Shown here: positions 33,079-46,039 of the stretch, piece by piece
Position numbering within the stretch: position 1 is the stretch's first letter
How the letters are laid out: each line of letters opens with the position of its first letter
Assembly (NCBI GenBank): GCA_031772625.1
Contig: CM062820.1
Location: 1,077,501,369-1,077,565,368 of the forward strand
Source of the DNA: Pinus tabuliformis
Lineage: Eukaryota; Streptophyta; Pinopsida; Pinales; Pinaceae
DNA: 64,000 bases
Direction of reading: 5' to 3'
Notes under the pieces: generated by a model
The model's input: only the letters and a program-made list of their open reading frames with translations
Told to the model about the DNA's origin: nothing
The model's database searches: none
Made by a program: the position numbers and the translations under genes

Positions 33079-33872
33079 AGGGGTTACTAGGCTAGTGGAT
33101 TTATCATGATCCACATTTCTATTTAGGGACCATTATGCCATGTGTTTGTCAGTTCGTAGATCCACCCCAATGAGGTTTGAATCTAATCCGACCATCCCAC
33201 ATTAATTGAATATGAGAACCCATCTCATCAAGGCTATCAGGAAATGACAAGGCTAGGTTGAAGAACATTGTCACTCCGGTAAAAGCCCATGCCATGATAG
33301 AAAAGAACCACATGCAATCTCATGTATTCCAAATCTATAAGATAAAATACACATGCAAGTCAATACCTGCAATGAAGCATGTTATAGTTGCTTGATCCTG
33401 CCTTTCCCTACTCGATCTTTGCTTCCGCTTGCCTTCTTTTCCTTTCTTTCTCTAATGCCAAAGTGCTCCAAGAAAAACTCTAAGTGTCTAAGAGTGAGTG
33501 AGAGAGAGAGAGATCCAAAGCTAAACTAAAAAAAGGTTACCAATTGATCCTCAAAATCCTTTTTATGAATGAGGCCTCTATTCTCTTCATTTTCCATTAT
33601 TTTCCTTCATTTTCCTCCGCACATGCAACCTGTGACCTTTCACCTCCTTTTTCTCCTAATTTCCATTATTTTCATAAATAATTGTGCCAAAAATTCCATT
33701 TTTCCTTTCCAAAGCCTTAGCCATTTCCTTTTACAATTTCCTTAGTCATAAATAACCAAATGAACACCCCCTAGGATGTCTTTCCTAACATTCGGCTTCG
33801 AATAAGTGTCTCATTGACAGTGGTTATTGTTTTTAACTTTTATTACATGGAATTTTCAATAAGGCTATTACA
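33079..33872 (-). repeat. 3' LTR of element F (outer end missing)
   Basis: 33079-33370 matches 42905-43213 (GGGACCA, CCATGTGTTTGTCAGT, CCGACCATCCCACATTAA). The inner end is ATTACA at 33872, next to the PPT. The outer ~1.2 kb present in the right copy is absent. Confidence 0.75.
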
Positions 33873-33891
33873 GAACCCTCCCCCTTTGGGG
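33873..33891 (-). promoter_or_regulatory. Polypurine tract of element F
   Basis: The minus strand reads CCCCAAAGGGGGAGGGTTC, directly before TGTAATAG, the start of the 3' LTR. Confidence 0.75.
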
Positions 33892-34390
33892 ACACCATCC
33901 TCGGTGTTGAGTCACACATGTACCTCAAAAGGCCGCTGAAAGAAGACATACTGCTCATGGAGATTTATAACATAGCTCGATACAGTATTTACAATCAAAG
34001 ACCTGCTCAAAACAAAACATCATGACAAAATACCGGATAATGGAGCTTTATGACATATCTCATTATGGTATTTACAATGGTCATCCTACTGAGTGCCAAC
34101 CCACATGACATCATAATATCATGATAACATAACCACATGATAGGCATAGTAACATGACAACATAATCATAATGACATGACACCCATACTGCTTAGTGGAG
34201 CTTTATAATATAGTTCATGGTTGTATTTACATCCATATATATATGTACATATAACAATATCACCAAAATATATACTAAAACATATACCAAAACATCATAT
34301 CAAAACACATACCAAAACACCATATCAAAGCATATACCAAAAAACCATATCAAAGCATATACCAAAACACAATATCAAGGTTGCTTTGCC
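33892..34390 (-). repeat. 3' UTR of element F with short tandem repeats
   Basis: GGAG.TTTATAA.ATA..TC.....GTATTTACA recurs near 33959, 34042 and 34196. 34260-34380 is a run of CATATACCAAAACA/CCATATCAAAG units. No coding. Confidence 0.6.
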
Positions 34391-35046
34391 TCAACCTGAA
34401 AATAAGGAAGGATACATAGCCTGCATCGGATCCACCATCTCCCATGTAGCTTCATCAGGCCCAAATTTCTTCTATTTCACTTTAACTTGCTCGATTTCTT
34501 GGTTTCGGAGCATGAGCACCTTTTTTCTGCAAGATACACTAAGGCTCTGACTGGAATTCTCCATTTGGTTCCACCTGCAATACAAACCAGTCAATCACAT
34601 GATCAACATCATTAACATACTTATTAAGAAAAGATACATGGAAAACATCTTGGAATTTCATTGTCAGAGGCAATGCAAGTTGATAGGATACTGGCTCAAT
34701 CCTCTCAATGATACTGAAGTATCCACAAAACCATGGTGCCAGCTTGGCACATGATCCAATCCGCAAGGAGCTCTTCTTCAGTTTGATGTGCAAGTACACC
34801 TATTCCCCAACCTGGAACTCCTTGAATAACCTGTTCCTAACTTCATAACTCTTTTGCCTATCCTGTGCTACCTTTATATTCTTCTTGATCACCTGCATTT
34901 CTTGTTTTATGTCTGCCAACATATTTGGTCCAATCAATACGCTGCTAATCGGATCACTCCAACTGATCGGAGTGTTGCAACTCCACCCATAAAATGCCTC
35001 AAAATGACTCATTCTACAATGAATCACGATAACCGTTGTTGTATGT
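34391..35046 (-). pseudogene. Integrase C-terminus and chromodomain (element F)
   Basis: 34800-35027 covers the post-core SHFEAFYGWSCNTPISW and D..QKSYEV.R region. 34539-34799 is the C-terminal domain (LRIGSCAKLAPWFCGYFSII, ERIEPVSYQLALP, FHVSFLNKYV). 34391-34530 in a shifted frame reads VLMLRNQEIEQVKVK, a TAG, KFGPDEATWE and YPSLF, a chromodomain. The chromodomain places element F in the chromoviruses. Frameshifts and the TAG disable it. Confidence 0.88.
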
Positions 35047-36920
35047 GAACTTGTTTGGTCAATTTCGTGTCCTAAAGTGCTCTACATAAATTATCAATCT
35101 GGGTATCGTAAACTGATGAAGTGTAGTGCACTATATGTGCTAGATGGCCCTTCCTACTTTAGTGTTTTTGAGTTTTAAGTTGTTTTGGGGTTTTTAATCC
35201 TTTAATCCCTAATGATGTACAATGTATTTACCTCTGCTAATGAAATGAAGATGAAGAGTACTTAAAGTTAGATTTGGAAGTAAAGCTTTTAACAAGAAAA
35301 TAAAAAAAACAGAGTTTCTATTCTTGCTATTTATTATTGATTTCCAATCATGAACTAAAAGGACTCAAGAGTGAAATTGCAACTACCAATTACAAAACCA
35401 AAGCTTAAATGAGATATTAAAACTGAAAATGAGATTGCAGCTATCTTTGATGAACCAAAAATGAAATATTGAAAATGGGATTACGACTACTGTCTAGTCT
35501 ATTGCAGAATCAAAACTTAATGAAAAACTGAAAATGAAATTGCAACAAAACTAAATGAAAAACCATGACCGAAAATGAAATTGCAAATAGTCTATTATAA
35601 CAACTAAGTGAAGTGCTTTGTCACTCTGCTACACAATTTTGGGAGAACAACCTCCTTGTGATAACATTTTGAGAGATTCCATACTTCACTATTCTAAGAG
35701 AAAGTAAACATAAAAATGCAGAGAAAAACTCATTCATAAATGAAATATTTCACCACTTACTTTTAAGATGAACCATAAATTGAAAGGGCTTTTAGAAACA
35801 TTCACTTACAACATGAGTTACTAAACTAACAATAAAATGGCATTGAGCAGTTGAATTCAAATTCTAAAGACTAATGAATAGCAAATGAAATGAATTACTC
35901 TACGCTACTGAACTCGACTTCAAGCTACTGATAAGAAACTAGAAAGTAGTGAAACAAAAGAACTATTCTGTTGAAATAAAACTATTTTGAGTTAGTCAGA
36001 AGATGAAAAAAATTGCATTATAAACCAAGTTAGAAAATGATTATAAACATCATGGAAAAACACAGTGAATTTACAGTTTAACTATGAAAGACAAGACAAA
36101 AATAAAATGTAACCTTAACCAGTGCAGGGGCCCTCTGCAAAGGTCTCCGGTTATATGCACTTAATCAACACTCCAACAACGCTTTTAGGTATCCATGAAA
36201 CACAGTCTTTATATTAAAAACAGAGAATGAGTTCTTCGTACTACAAAGCAGAAATCTGAACTTAACACATCAACCAAAATCAAACTTGTTCTGCGTTCTT
36301 CACACAGGTATTTATAGAGAAATTATACAACTATTTTAAGGAGAAAAATAAGCTACAACAAAACACGTAGGCATGCAAGTATGCAGAATTCTTGTCCTTG
36401 GTTGCTTGGAAACATAAATCTATGGTATTGGCTATTGGATTCAGTTTGTGCAGGTGGCAAATGAAGTTTGCGGCCTCAGGAAACTGCTTTAGATCCCATC
36501 ACTGAGAAACGTGTACAAAACAGAGACCTGTTTGCCTTAGGTTTCTTTGTTTGACTTCCCTTTAAATGGAGTCTTCCTTGTCGATCTAGGCTAGATGAAT
36601 AGGATACGATTCATGCCCTAATGTTTTCCAAGCTACCCACGTAGTCCATTTCCCCTCTTGACACCTGGAACCTACAAAAGCATGAAAGTAGCTGCGGAAC
36701 AACCAATTAGCTGCAGAATGTGGCTATGTTCCGTAGCTAAAAGACAAAAACCTATTCAAATAGCAAACATAAAAGTATAACATGTAAATCACTGAAATAT
36801 ACTCCTTGAGGCAATGTATAATGGTTTTTGATGATAAGGATGCATTTTTCATGGAAAAACAAAGAAGGAAGGACGAGAAACGCTGCTAAGGGAAAGGCAG
36901 TTTTGGAGCTCAACAAAACT
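35047..36920 (-). mobile_element. Solo LTR inserted in the element F integrase
   Basis: 35052-36915 starts TGTTTGGTC and ends GAGCTCAACA (1864 bp). It is flanked by an imperfect target duplication GAACT (35047-35051) and AAACT (36916-36920) and lies precisely between integrase codons that would otherwise join. A TATA box (CTATAAATACC, minus) lies near 36305-36315. No coding region is inside, so this looks like a solo LTR of another family. ORFs within it are chance. Confidence 0.75.
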
Positions 36921-37565
36921 CTACCAAGGGGAGATACTCTTCCCACTTCCATTGCTAATGAATCACATACATCCTCAACATGTCTTCCAATATCCTGTTC
37001 AACCTCTTTGTCTGTCCATCTATTTGTGGATGATAAGCTATGATAAAGGCAAACTCTATGCCCAAACCTGCAAATAACTCCTTCCAAAACTTGGAAGTGA
37101 ACTTCGCATCCTTGTATGACACAATCTTCTTTGGAACACCATGCAGTCTAACTACATATCTGATGAGTACCTGTGCCACATCGTCAGTTGAGAACATAGA
37201 ATTCATTGAATGAAGTGTGAAACCTTTGTTAACATGTCCAAAATGACCATGATGGAATCATGTTGTTTCACTATCTTCAAAAACCCAGTGATTAAATCCA
37301 TGGAAATAACCTCCCATTTCTGTTATCGAATCGCGATTGGTTGTAGTAGTCCACATGGATGTTTACACTCTACTTTCACACGCTGACAATCGAAACACCT
37401 CACCACAAATGCTGCTACATGCCTCTTCAAATTCGGCCAGTAGTAAACTATATTCACCACTGTTAGTGTCCTCTGATAACCTAGGTGACCTAAATAAGTT
37501 TTTGCATGGAACTCCCTCAAGATCACCTTCTTGAGCTTGTTTCTATCTGATACATATATCCTATC
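36921..37565 (-). pseudogene. Integrase zinc-binding and core domains (element F)
   Basis: 37323-37526 is the HHCC domain (HAKTYLGHLGYQRT, YYWPNLKRHV, CFDCQRVK). 36955-37206 is the core: KDAKFTSKFWKELF, then AYHPQIDGQT. The catalytic Glu position after DGQT reads K (DGQTKRLN instead of DGQTER.N), so the active site is lost. The frame continues to YVIH and a stop, then to the solo LTR insertion. Confidence 0.88.
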
Positions 37566-38018
37566 TCAGAATTTGATCAATTCATCTTCTGTAAGGAAAT
37601 AATCCTTACTCTGTGCACTTGCACCTATACCTACACATGTACCTATACTGCCACCTGTACCTATACCACTACCTATACCTTTACCTTCACTTGTACCTTT
37701 ATCTTTACTATCACCCTGTTGCAACCTATGCATAATTTCCATATACCTGACATCCTGTTGACCTGCCTGCAAGATCATATCTTGTAAGTCTATCCCATAG
37801 GAGCTCATTGCTGCCAAGTGATTTACCTATACCCATATTCTGAGAGCATCTGCCACCCTGTTCTCTTTACCTTTGATGTACCTGATCTCAAAATCAAACT
37901 CGTTAATCGTGGCCAACCATCTAGCCTACCTAGTGTTTAGATTTGGCTAGTCAAACAAATACCTCAACCCAATATGATCACTCATAAGTACAAACATCTT
38001 GCAAAGAAGATAATGTCT
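37566..38018 (-). pseudogene. RNase H-integrase linker with in-frame hexamer expansion (element F)
   Basis: 37566-37817 encodes LQDMILQAGQQD followed by a Gly/Ile/Ser/Thr-rich run (GIGSGIGTGGSIG). The run is produced by ACCTATACC-type repeats on the plus strand at about 37622-37705. It ends in KDYFLTEDELIKF. The repeat has expanded inside the coding linker. Confidence 0.75.
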
Positions 38019-39152
38019 TCACATATTCAATGCATGTATATTCGATGCCAATTCAAGATCATGTGTCAGGTAGTTCTGCTTGTGCTTGTTTAGTTTCTGA
38101 GACTCATAGCATACCACCTGTCTATCTTTCATGAGGAATCCACCAAGTCCTCTCTTGCAAGCATCTATGCATACTACAAACTCTTTGTCCAAATCTTCAA
38201 TCTGTAGCACTCGTGCATGTGTCAACACCTGCTTAAGTTTCTCAAAGCTAACCTCATACTCCTCTATCCATTCAAACTTCTTACCTTTCCTTTGCAATGA
38301 CGTGATAGGATAAGTAATATGTGAGAAGTTCCTGATGAACCTCTTGTAATAGCCTGCCAAACCCATGGAAGATCTCACCTCATCCACACTCTTAGGAGCT
38401 ACCCACTCCACGATAGCCCTTATCTTCTCTAGATCTACTGCAATTCCCTCCTTGGAGACCACATTCCCCAAGTAATATACCTCACTATGAAAGATACTAC
38501 ACCTGTTGAGCTTAGCATACAACTGATGCTCTCTCAACAACCTCAACGTTGCTGCTAAATGATCGACATGCACTTCCTCATTTTTAGAATATACCAATAT
38601 ATCATCAATGAACACAATAACAAACTTATCCAAATATGGATGCAACACACTATTCATCAAGCACATGAATGTAGCTAGAGCATTACTTAAGCCAGATGGA
38701 ACAACAACAAACTCATAAATCCCATACCTAGTGACCCTCAACACAATCTTGTAAATGTCCTCTTCTTTGATGCATACCTGATGGTATCCAGATCTCAGAT
38801 CAATATTCGAGAACACTTCTACTCCCTTCAACTAATCGAACAAGTCATTAATCCTCGATGAAGGGTACCTGTTCTTGATGGTCACTTTGTTCAAATGCCT
38901 GTAGTCAATGCATAATCTAAGAGTTCCATCTTTCTTCTTCACGCAAAATATTGGTGCACCCCAAGGTGATACACTTGGCCTAATGTATCACTTGTCCAAA
39001 ATTTCCTTCAATTGTAGCTTTAATTCAACCAACTCAGGTGTGCTCATCCTGTAAGGTGATTTTGATGCTGGAGTTGCCCCTGGCACTAACTCGATAGAAA
39101 ATTCTACCTCCCTGTGAGGTGGAAACTCTGTAATGTCCTCAGGGAATACATC
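38019..39152 (-). pseudogene. Reverse transcriptase and RNase H (element F)
   Basis: 38019-38831 is a 270-residue open frame: FSNIDLRSGYHQ, PSGLSNALATF.CLMN, the catalytic box FIDD in VIVFIDDILVYS, HLYAKL-type thumb, FLGN..S.EGI, VRSSMGLAGYYKRFI, and the RNase H start DACKRGLGGFL. Upstream (38832-39152) the fingers region, including K.D..FRICIDYR-type sequence, is readable but contains stops. It is the longest pol frame in this element. Confidence 0.9.
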
Positions 39153-39700
39153 CTAAAACTGTTGCAAAATTGGGTACATGTTCAACACATCTGCATCCTC
39201 AACCTCCTTACCCTTATCACTAGAAATGTGTATTGCAAATAACATACACCCTTTCTTGCGACTACGCTTTTCTTGCATAGTTGTCACCATCCTAACTGAT
39301 GTGGCTTTCTTCTTACCCTGTAAGACTCTTAGTTCCCCATTTTCATCAACACAGTCAATGGATTTGTCATAGCAGTCTACCTTGGTTCCATGTAGATACA
39401 ACCAATCCATTCCCAACAACATACTCTATGAACCCTATGGTGATACATTCAAATGTGCTGCAATAGGCATATCATTCAAATCAAATGCACAAACTCTTAC
39501 CCAATGATAAAATCGCTTCTTTGTACTTATAGCCAACTGCACTAACTAAGACTCTACATGCAATTCCCTACTCAAACCACACTTATCCACCAAGTCAGGA
39601 CTAACATAGATATAATTAGATCGAAGGTAAATGAAAATAGAAATAACTTGATCACAAAGCTTACCTTGCATCTCAATGATAGATGCTTGGTGTTTTTCCT
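39153..39700 (-). pseudogene. Aspartic protease region (element F)
   Basis: 39153-39422 carries MLLGMDWLYLHGTKVDCYDK, the end of the retropepsin domain and the linker to RT. Near 39590-39650 the active-site stretch reads IYLRSNYIYVSPDLVDKCGL, where D-x-G-S is expected. The catalytic Asp is gone. Confidence 0.75.
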
Positions 39701-41047
39701 GCCTATTGTCCACTGTTGCATAGATACGTGGAATAGTCTAACCAACATCCCCAATAGTCTGCACCTCCTTTGCACTATATATCTTAGGCCTAACACCCTT
39801 ATTTTGTGGAAAATCTCTCCTAAGGTGTTCTTCACCACATGTCCATCACTCCAATTGACCAGTGCCCTCACCTCTATGTTGTTGTTGTTGTGACCCATGT
39901 CCCTATCTAGCTGCATTAAATCTCTTTTGCATTGCCATATTTTCTTTCCCATTTGCATTATGAGGCCTTGTTCTCTTAGGCTACCATTTACCTTTACCTT
40001 TGTATTTTCCCTTCCATCCTTGCTGAGATTCATTCTTACGCTTTGATTGTTCGTAGCAATGCTTCAATTTTCCAATGACTTCCTCAAGTGACCGAGGCTC
40101 ATGATACTCAATCCGATCTCTAAATGCTAATGAAAAATCACTCACAAATCACTGAACGTTAGCCTTTTCATCAGTAAGATACCGTACATACCTCAATAGC
40201 TCCAAAAACTTAGTCGTGTACTCTTCATCTATCATTGATCCCATCTTTAGTTGATAAATTTTTTTAGCCTTACTTTCATAGTACCTCTCTTACAATCACT
40301 TCTTCCCAAAAAGCCTCTTCAACTCAAGTCATCTTTCCTGATGTCTCTAACCCACTTAACATCTTCCCACCAGATGTCTGGTTTACCTTTCAAGCTAAAG
40401 AGAGCTATTCTAGCCTTCACGTTATCTGTGTGCTCATGCAACTCAAGGAATTTATTCATCCCAAGTATTTAAGTCTATGCCTCTTCCAGCTTCTTCACAT
40501 CTCCATAGAAAGTATGTGGTTTTGTTTTTTTGAATTCATATGGAAAGTATCCCCTATCACTCCTCCTATAAGGATGATAACAATGACGATCATGATGTCT
40601 ATCAGAACTAGAACCAGGTTAATACCTGTACTCATTGCCCCTCATATTTGGAGTTTCCAAAAACTTTCCATATCTCACTATATCATATCTATATGACCTG
40701 TGTCTACCAGGAGACCTACTGCTATATGCCCCATTAGTTCCATCCTCATGTCCATGGCTGATCCAAAGTGGCCCTTGTCACTACAAGTCTGATAAACTCT
40801 GAAGAAGTATAACATTAACCTCTACTTGTTTCTCTTGTGCCTGTATGATCCGGTCATTATCTACCTTGCAAAGCCTTATCTCTTCCTTCAATATTTTCAA
40901 TGCATCTACCAAATCAAAAGCGTGCCCCGCACCACGCTGCTCATCTGATGCATAGGAATATTCTATGTACTCTACCACATTACTAGCCATTTGATCCTTT
41001 TCATACAATGCATAATATGTCAGATAAACCAAGTCACAATAAATCAA
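39701..41047 (-). pseudogene. Gag (element F)
   Basis: 40781-41047 is the N-terminal frame (ASNVVEYIEY, LKILKEEIRLCK). 40040-40260 reads EEYTTKFLELLRYVRYLTDE and IEYHEPRSLEEVIGKLKHC, chromoviral capsid. 39572-40033 covers a basic Gln-rich tail and a decayed zinc knuckle (TCGEEHLRRDF). Stops and shifts are throughout. Confidence 0.75.
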
Positions 41048-41669
41048 AGTACCTTAGTGTATCTTAGGGAGGATACCTCGTTTGCAAGATCAAAAAATCA
41101 GTGTGATACATGCATACCATAAACATAGTAGCATATAGAAATACACAAATAAATGTATCAACATATAAACATCACTCTAGTTAGGGCCTACTCATCAATG
41201 CAAGGCCATATCAACAATGCATGCTATGACTTCATGCATGAAAACAACCATTATTCCATTATACCCATTTCCACATGAAACCAATAACATCCATAAACAA
41301 TTCCTAATCAACTACACATACACATAAACGCATGTAGTCGAACATAAGCGATCAATTCTTGTAACTAGCCTACAAGACTGATGCATGTAATCAATCCTAC
41401 AAGAATGTAGCCTAGCATACAAAGATGTAAGTATGAAACATATAATCAAAATGTAAGAGACATATAACCATATGCAATCAGTCATATACTCATGACAAAT
41501 GCATTCCACAAAATCAACATCAAGTTCCCCATGACAACCCTACTACAATTATGATCAACATCAAGCAAATGCAACAAGCACATGGAATGCCAGTGTAAGA
41601 GACACACATGCAACTGACATGCATGCATGACCAACACACACCGCCCATCCAGTCTGAGGGGTGAACCAT

Positions 41670-41681
41670 GCTCTGATACCA
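41670..41681 (-). promoter_or_regulatory. tRNA-iMet primer binding site of element F
   Basis: The minus strand reads TGGTATCAGAGC, three bases inside the LTR that ends at 41685. Confidence 0.88.
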
Positions 41682-41684
41682 GTT

Positions 41685-43213
41685 TGTAACACCCTCTTCC
41701 CACATGTACCCAAGTAACTAGCCAACTGGGGTAAAAATGCGATGATAGGCTACTATGATTGGATTCGACATCCTATGTGACCTTAAGGAAGTGGAATCGA
41801 TGGAAACATCACATATAGTCATCCAACATCATATTCAAGACCCATAAGAATCAATCCAACACTTCAAACAACTTTCCTTGTGGTCCTACTAAATTTTTTA
41901 CCAACTTAGGCCTCAGTCGCTCCCATACTATAAGCATGACAACATCTAGAAACCAAAAAACTCTCTCACAGGCTTATGTGCCAACATTCAGGGACCCAAA
42001 TCACCAGTTCTATGCCAGTGACCCAACAATTTAAGCCACTTTTCAGGCCTAGAGCCTAGGTCAATGCCCAGAATGGAGTGATAGGTTAAGATCAATAAAA
42101 GTACAGGGAAACAATGATGCAAAAGCAATAAGTTGAATAATACCTTAACCAGACCCTTACTTTGCATGATAGGAGTTTCATCAAACATATCATCATCATG
42201 TAACCTATAGGTGTAAGCAACATAATTAAGTGTAGGGATCTCATACTTATCTAAGAATCTCTATGAGCCACTGTTCCCTCATGTCATTTGTTGCATTACC
42301 ATCTATTAGGTCATAGCCACATTATCCATTCATTTACAAGTAAAAACATATTGAGAGCCATACATGTTTGTTGTCATAAAATGTACATATGACCAACATA
42401 ATAGGGATAGAAATATCATAAATATATCAGCCATAAAATCCACATATAAATTAGTACATTTACACATGAAAATCAAGGGAATAGATTTCTCATTAATGGA
42501 TGCAATAAACCAATCGGAGATGGGACTACCACGTTCCACCCAACCATAGAGTGGCTGAGCCAAGTCTTTCTTCATCCAATCAACCCTGTGCCATATTCTA
42601 AGCATGAATGTGGGACTCATAGAACACACCAAAAACACCAACAAGCATGGATGCCACCGGATTTCTCCACCTACACCGTGAGGAATTTAAGTGCCTCCTA
42701 GTCTCTCAAGCTTTACCGCAATCCACATTCTGATCTAGGGATCACTAGGCCCTACACCAAGACACAATCTAAAGGCTTTACCATACAACCATCATGGGAA
42801 TAGTAGGCCCAATGGAGATAAAATCCACCTCTTGGATTTACCGTATATCCCATCATTCACCGGCAAAGATTCCTAAACCCACAGAGGCAAATAGTCTGGC
42901 TTTACCACAACCCACAGTCTGTTTTAGGGTTTAGTAGACCAGTGGCTTTACCATGATCCACAATCTGGTTCAGGGACCACTAGGCCATGTGTTTGTCAGT
43001 GCAGAGATCTACCCCACTCAGTTTTGAATCCAATCCGACCATCCCACATTAACTGAATATGACAACCCATCTCATCAAAGCTATCAGGAAATGGCAAGGC
43101 TAGGTTGAAGAACACTATCACTCGTGGAAAAACCCATGCCATGATAGAAAAGAACCACATGAAATCCCATGCATTCCAAATCTAGCAAGGAAAATACACA
43201 TGTAAGTCGATAT
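41685..43213 (-). repeat. 5' LTR of element F (outer end missing)
   Basis: Begins TGTAACACCC on the plus strand and extends at least to 43213, where homology to the left LTR stops. It lacks the ~500-bp outer part present at 33370-33872. Confidence 0.75.
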
Positions 43214-43784
43214 CAAATATTCAAGATTTCATCTTTTCTCTTGCATATTAGTTTATATTAGTTTTAATTAGTCATATATTTGTGATTGTAGGTTGAGAAA
43301 AACTATGGTGCCTTCACTAGAAGTTTCATTACACTTGACCCTAACCTTCTAGCTCGTTAGGTTATGAGTAGGTCTAGCTGCATATTAGTTTCCCTTTCAC
43401 ATGCATCTTGCACTTGCTTTCATAGTCTTTTATTTGTTTTCTAGTTTTTGTCTCACATTTTGTTGATTGGTTTAACCTCCATTTGTTTTGTCATTTTGAT
43501 TTTCTTGTTGTGCCTTGTTTCTTTTTTTGTGTTTTGTTTAATAAGTTTTCGCATGAAGGACATTCCATTTGGCTCGAAGACGATGTGGCTAAATATAAAA
43601 GGGATTTGTGACACTGTAACATTTGGTTAATCATTAGTCCTTCTTCCTTGTATTGGTTATGCTTTGGCTGATGATGTTTTCACAGAAAATACGATCCTTG
43701 TGTATGGAAAGCTCTTTGTTGAACCATGATATTTGTGTCTATTCTAGAAACCTCATCCCTATGACCGGTTCTTTATGTTTCAAT
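43214..43784. other. Non-coding stretch, nothing recognised
   Basis: AT-rich; a 60-residue hydrophobic frame at 43448-43630 has no recognisable family and is probably chance. Confidence 0.4.
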
Positions 43785-45239
43785 TTTTTCTACGTTGATC
43801 CGATCAAGTAGAGAAGGACAAGGGGGAAATCTAAACGAGAAAACCAATATTAGAGGTTCTATATACGCTTCTTTGAAGGAACAACCTCTTATGTTCTCAA
43901 TAAGATGGGATTCCTCTTCCACCCATGAAATAAATAAGTGTCGATGCACAGTGCTTATAAAATAAAAAAATAAAGGGTGAAAGAAGAGAAATGCTTCCTG
44001 TGCAGGGAGGTAAAGCAAGCAACTCTACCATGGTACTCTTTAGGCTCGCTAGTAGCAGAGCAATGTTTTTGTTCCTAAAGTGACTTCATCAGGGTACTGT
44101 CCAGGTTTGCTAGTAGCGGAGATACACCATAGATGAAAAAAATACTCTGAATATCTTGAACTTGCAAGAAACATTACCCTTATCTTGATTCGAAACATTG
44201 TGATATAGTTGATTTAATGATTTTGTTCAACAGAGGAAGGATGAAGGGGACTATGTTTATACATGGGGTAAGTGGGTAAGGCAAAGTAATCTAAACTATG
44301 AATCAAAACTCCCTGAAGAAATAGACCCTGCACAAATAATTTACCAAGGTAGAGAAGTTGAAGTTCTACTAATGTGTCGCCAAGTGTTGTCGTTGTGACA
44401 AACACCCTCCAAAATTTTTCCTATACTTGAATTTTGGAGCCTACTGTAGAACTTGCGATTACTCGTTTTGTAGTGAATTCTCAATTGATTGATACTCTAT
44501 TAAGTATCTAAGCTCCCTTCTTGGATTGTAAGAGTCGAAGTTACCTGCTCACACATGCTCAATCTGTAATCAATTCATGAGCACATTCCTTCACGCAAGC
44601 TTGAACAAGCCTAACATAGTCCATCAAGATAGTGCTTGTGAAATTTTCAATCCATGTCAACAGTGACTGCGAACTGACATTGTCAATCTCTCACTTCTGG
44701 TTGCATTTGTACTTTTATTTCAGTGAGTTTTTTCCAACTGTTTATTTTGTGCACCTTCTCTTTTGTGAGTGTTGTTTTCATGATAAGTGTCATTTTCATG
44801 TAATTTTCACTCTAGCATGTGTCACTTTCATTGTCATTCACATATTGCAAGTGTCATTCACACTTTTATCTTCATATAGAAAATGTCATCTTTTGGCATA
44901 GGAAGTATCGCTTATTGTGTAAAGTGAAGTTTTGGTTTTCTCCATGGGGTAATATTTGTGTTAATGAATTTTCCTTATCATGTAAACATGGATCACACTC
45001 ATTTCCAAAGTTTTGAGAACTATCGCACAAGTGTCGTCACTGTCATCTAAAAGTGTATTTTTAGTGTCACACTTGAGTGAGTTGTTGCAATGTTTTAGCA
45101 CTAAGGAAAGTAAGTTGTTCATGTAACCTGAGTGTCTTGTGTTGCATTATCAAGTGATATAAGTGTGTGATCATGCTCAAGCCTTGTTCTTTTTCAAATT
45201 CATTTCATTGATCCCACATTTAGTCAAAACTGGGAAAAC

Positions 45240-45900
45240 TCCCTGACCAGGCCATTCAGCCTCATATAGCCCTCCTGAAATGCACATTGCGTAGTATCAG
45301 TCCTCAAGCAGCAACCTTGCCTCCTGGCACTGTGCAATGCACATTATCTGCCTCCTAGAACTATGCATTGAATAATTCCAATGCTCAAGCCCAACCCTTG
45401 AGCTCCAAAACTTCACAATATTTATCTCCATCCCAGTATGAATTGCGCATTACACGGTCTTAGCCCTCAAGCCTCAACCTTGAGCTCCTGAACTACACAA
45501 TTGTACAATCAGCTAGCCTCCTATCCTTCCACAACTACGTATTGTGAAAAATTAGTGCTCAAGGCTCAAGATTAAGCCCTTGAGCCCCTCAACTACGCAA
45601 TATCCTAGCTTGTTCTCCTACTAGAACTATGCATTGGTAAACTTCAAGCCTCAAGCCTCAACCTTGAGCTCTTGATCCCCTCAACTGAAAAACCACTTAA
45701 TCTGTCCTCTCAGAACTACGCATTGGGAAACCTTAAGCCTCAAGCCCCAACCTTGAGCACTTAAACCCCTCAATTACGTAATTTTTTGAATTTGTCCCTC
45801 TTGAACTACGTATTGCATAGTTTCAAGCCTCATTCTCAGACCTTGGCTTTTGGAACTGTGCAATCCTTGATTCAAGTACTCAATCAGTCACCTAGTTCCA
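45240..45900 (+). repeat. ~90-bp minisatellite in the B-family 3' region
   Basis: AACC(C)TTGAGC cores recur near 45393, 45477, 45577, 45661 and 45751, each followed by AACTACGCAAT/AACTATGCATT-type motifs. It occupies the same place as the 57-bp array of element B, but the unit length and most of the sequence differ. Confidence 0.65.
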
Positions 45901-46039
45901 ACCCTAATAAGTGATTTCATGAAACATGTTATATTAGGAGTTTTCGTACTAATGTTAGCTTGCCATGAGTGGTTTTCAATTGCAGGTACTCTATCTTATC
46001 ATGGAAGGATGATGATGGAATAAAAGGAGAAGGAGGCCA

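Larger units (their letters stand above)
33079..43213 (-). mobile_element. Element F: Ty3/gypsy chromovirus with nested solo LTR
   Basis: LTR homology between 33079-33370 and 42905-43213. Between them on the minus strand lie PBS, gag, protease, RT/RNase H, integrase and chromodomain in chromovirus order. Both LTRs are truncated at their outer ends, so no target duplication is available. Stops, frameshifts and a 1.86-kb insertion in integrase make it inactive. Confidence 0.88.

Noticed and set aside
36752..37087. Minus-strand ORF spanning the solo LTR and integrase
   Set aside because: It reads integrase in a wrong frame and continues into the solo LTR; the proper integrase frame is at 36955-37206.
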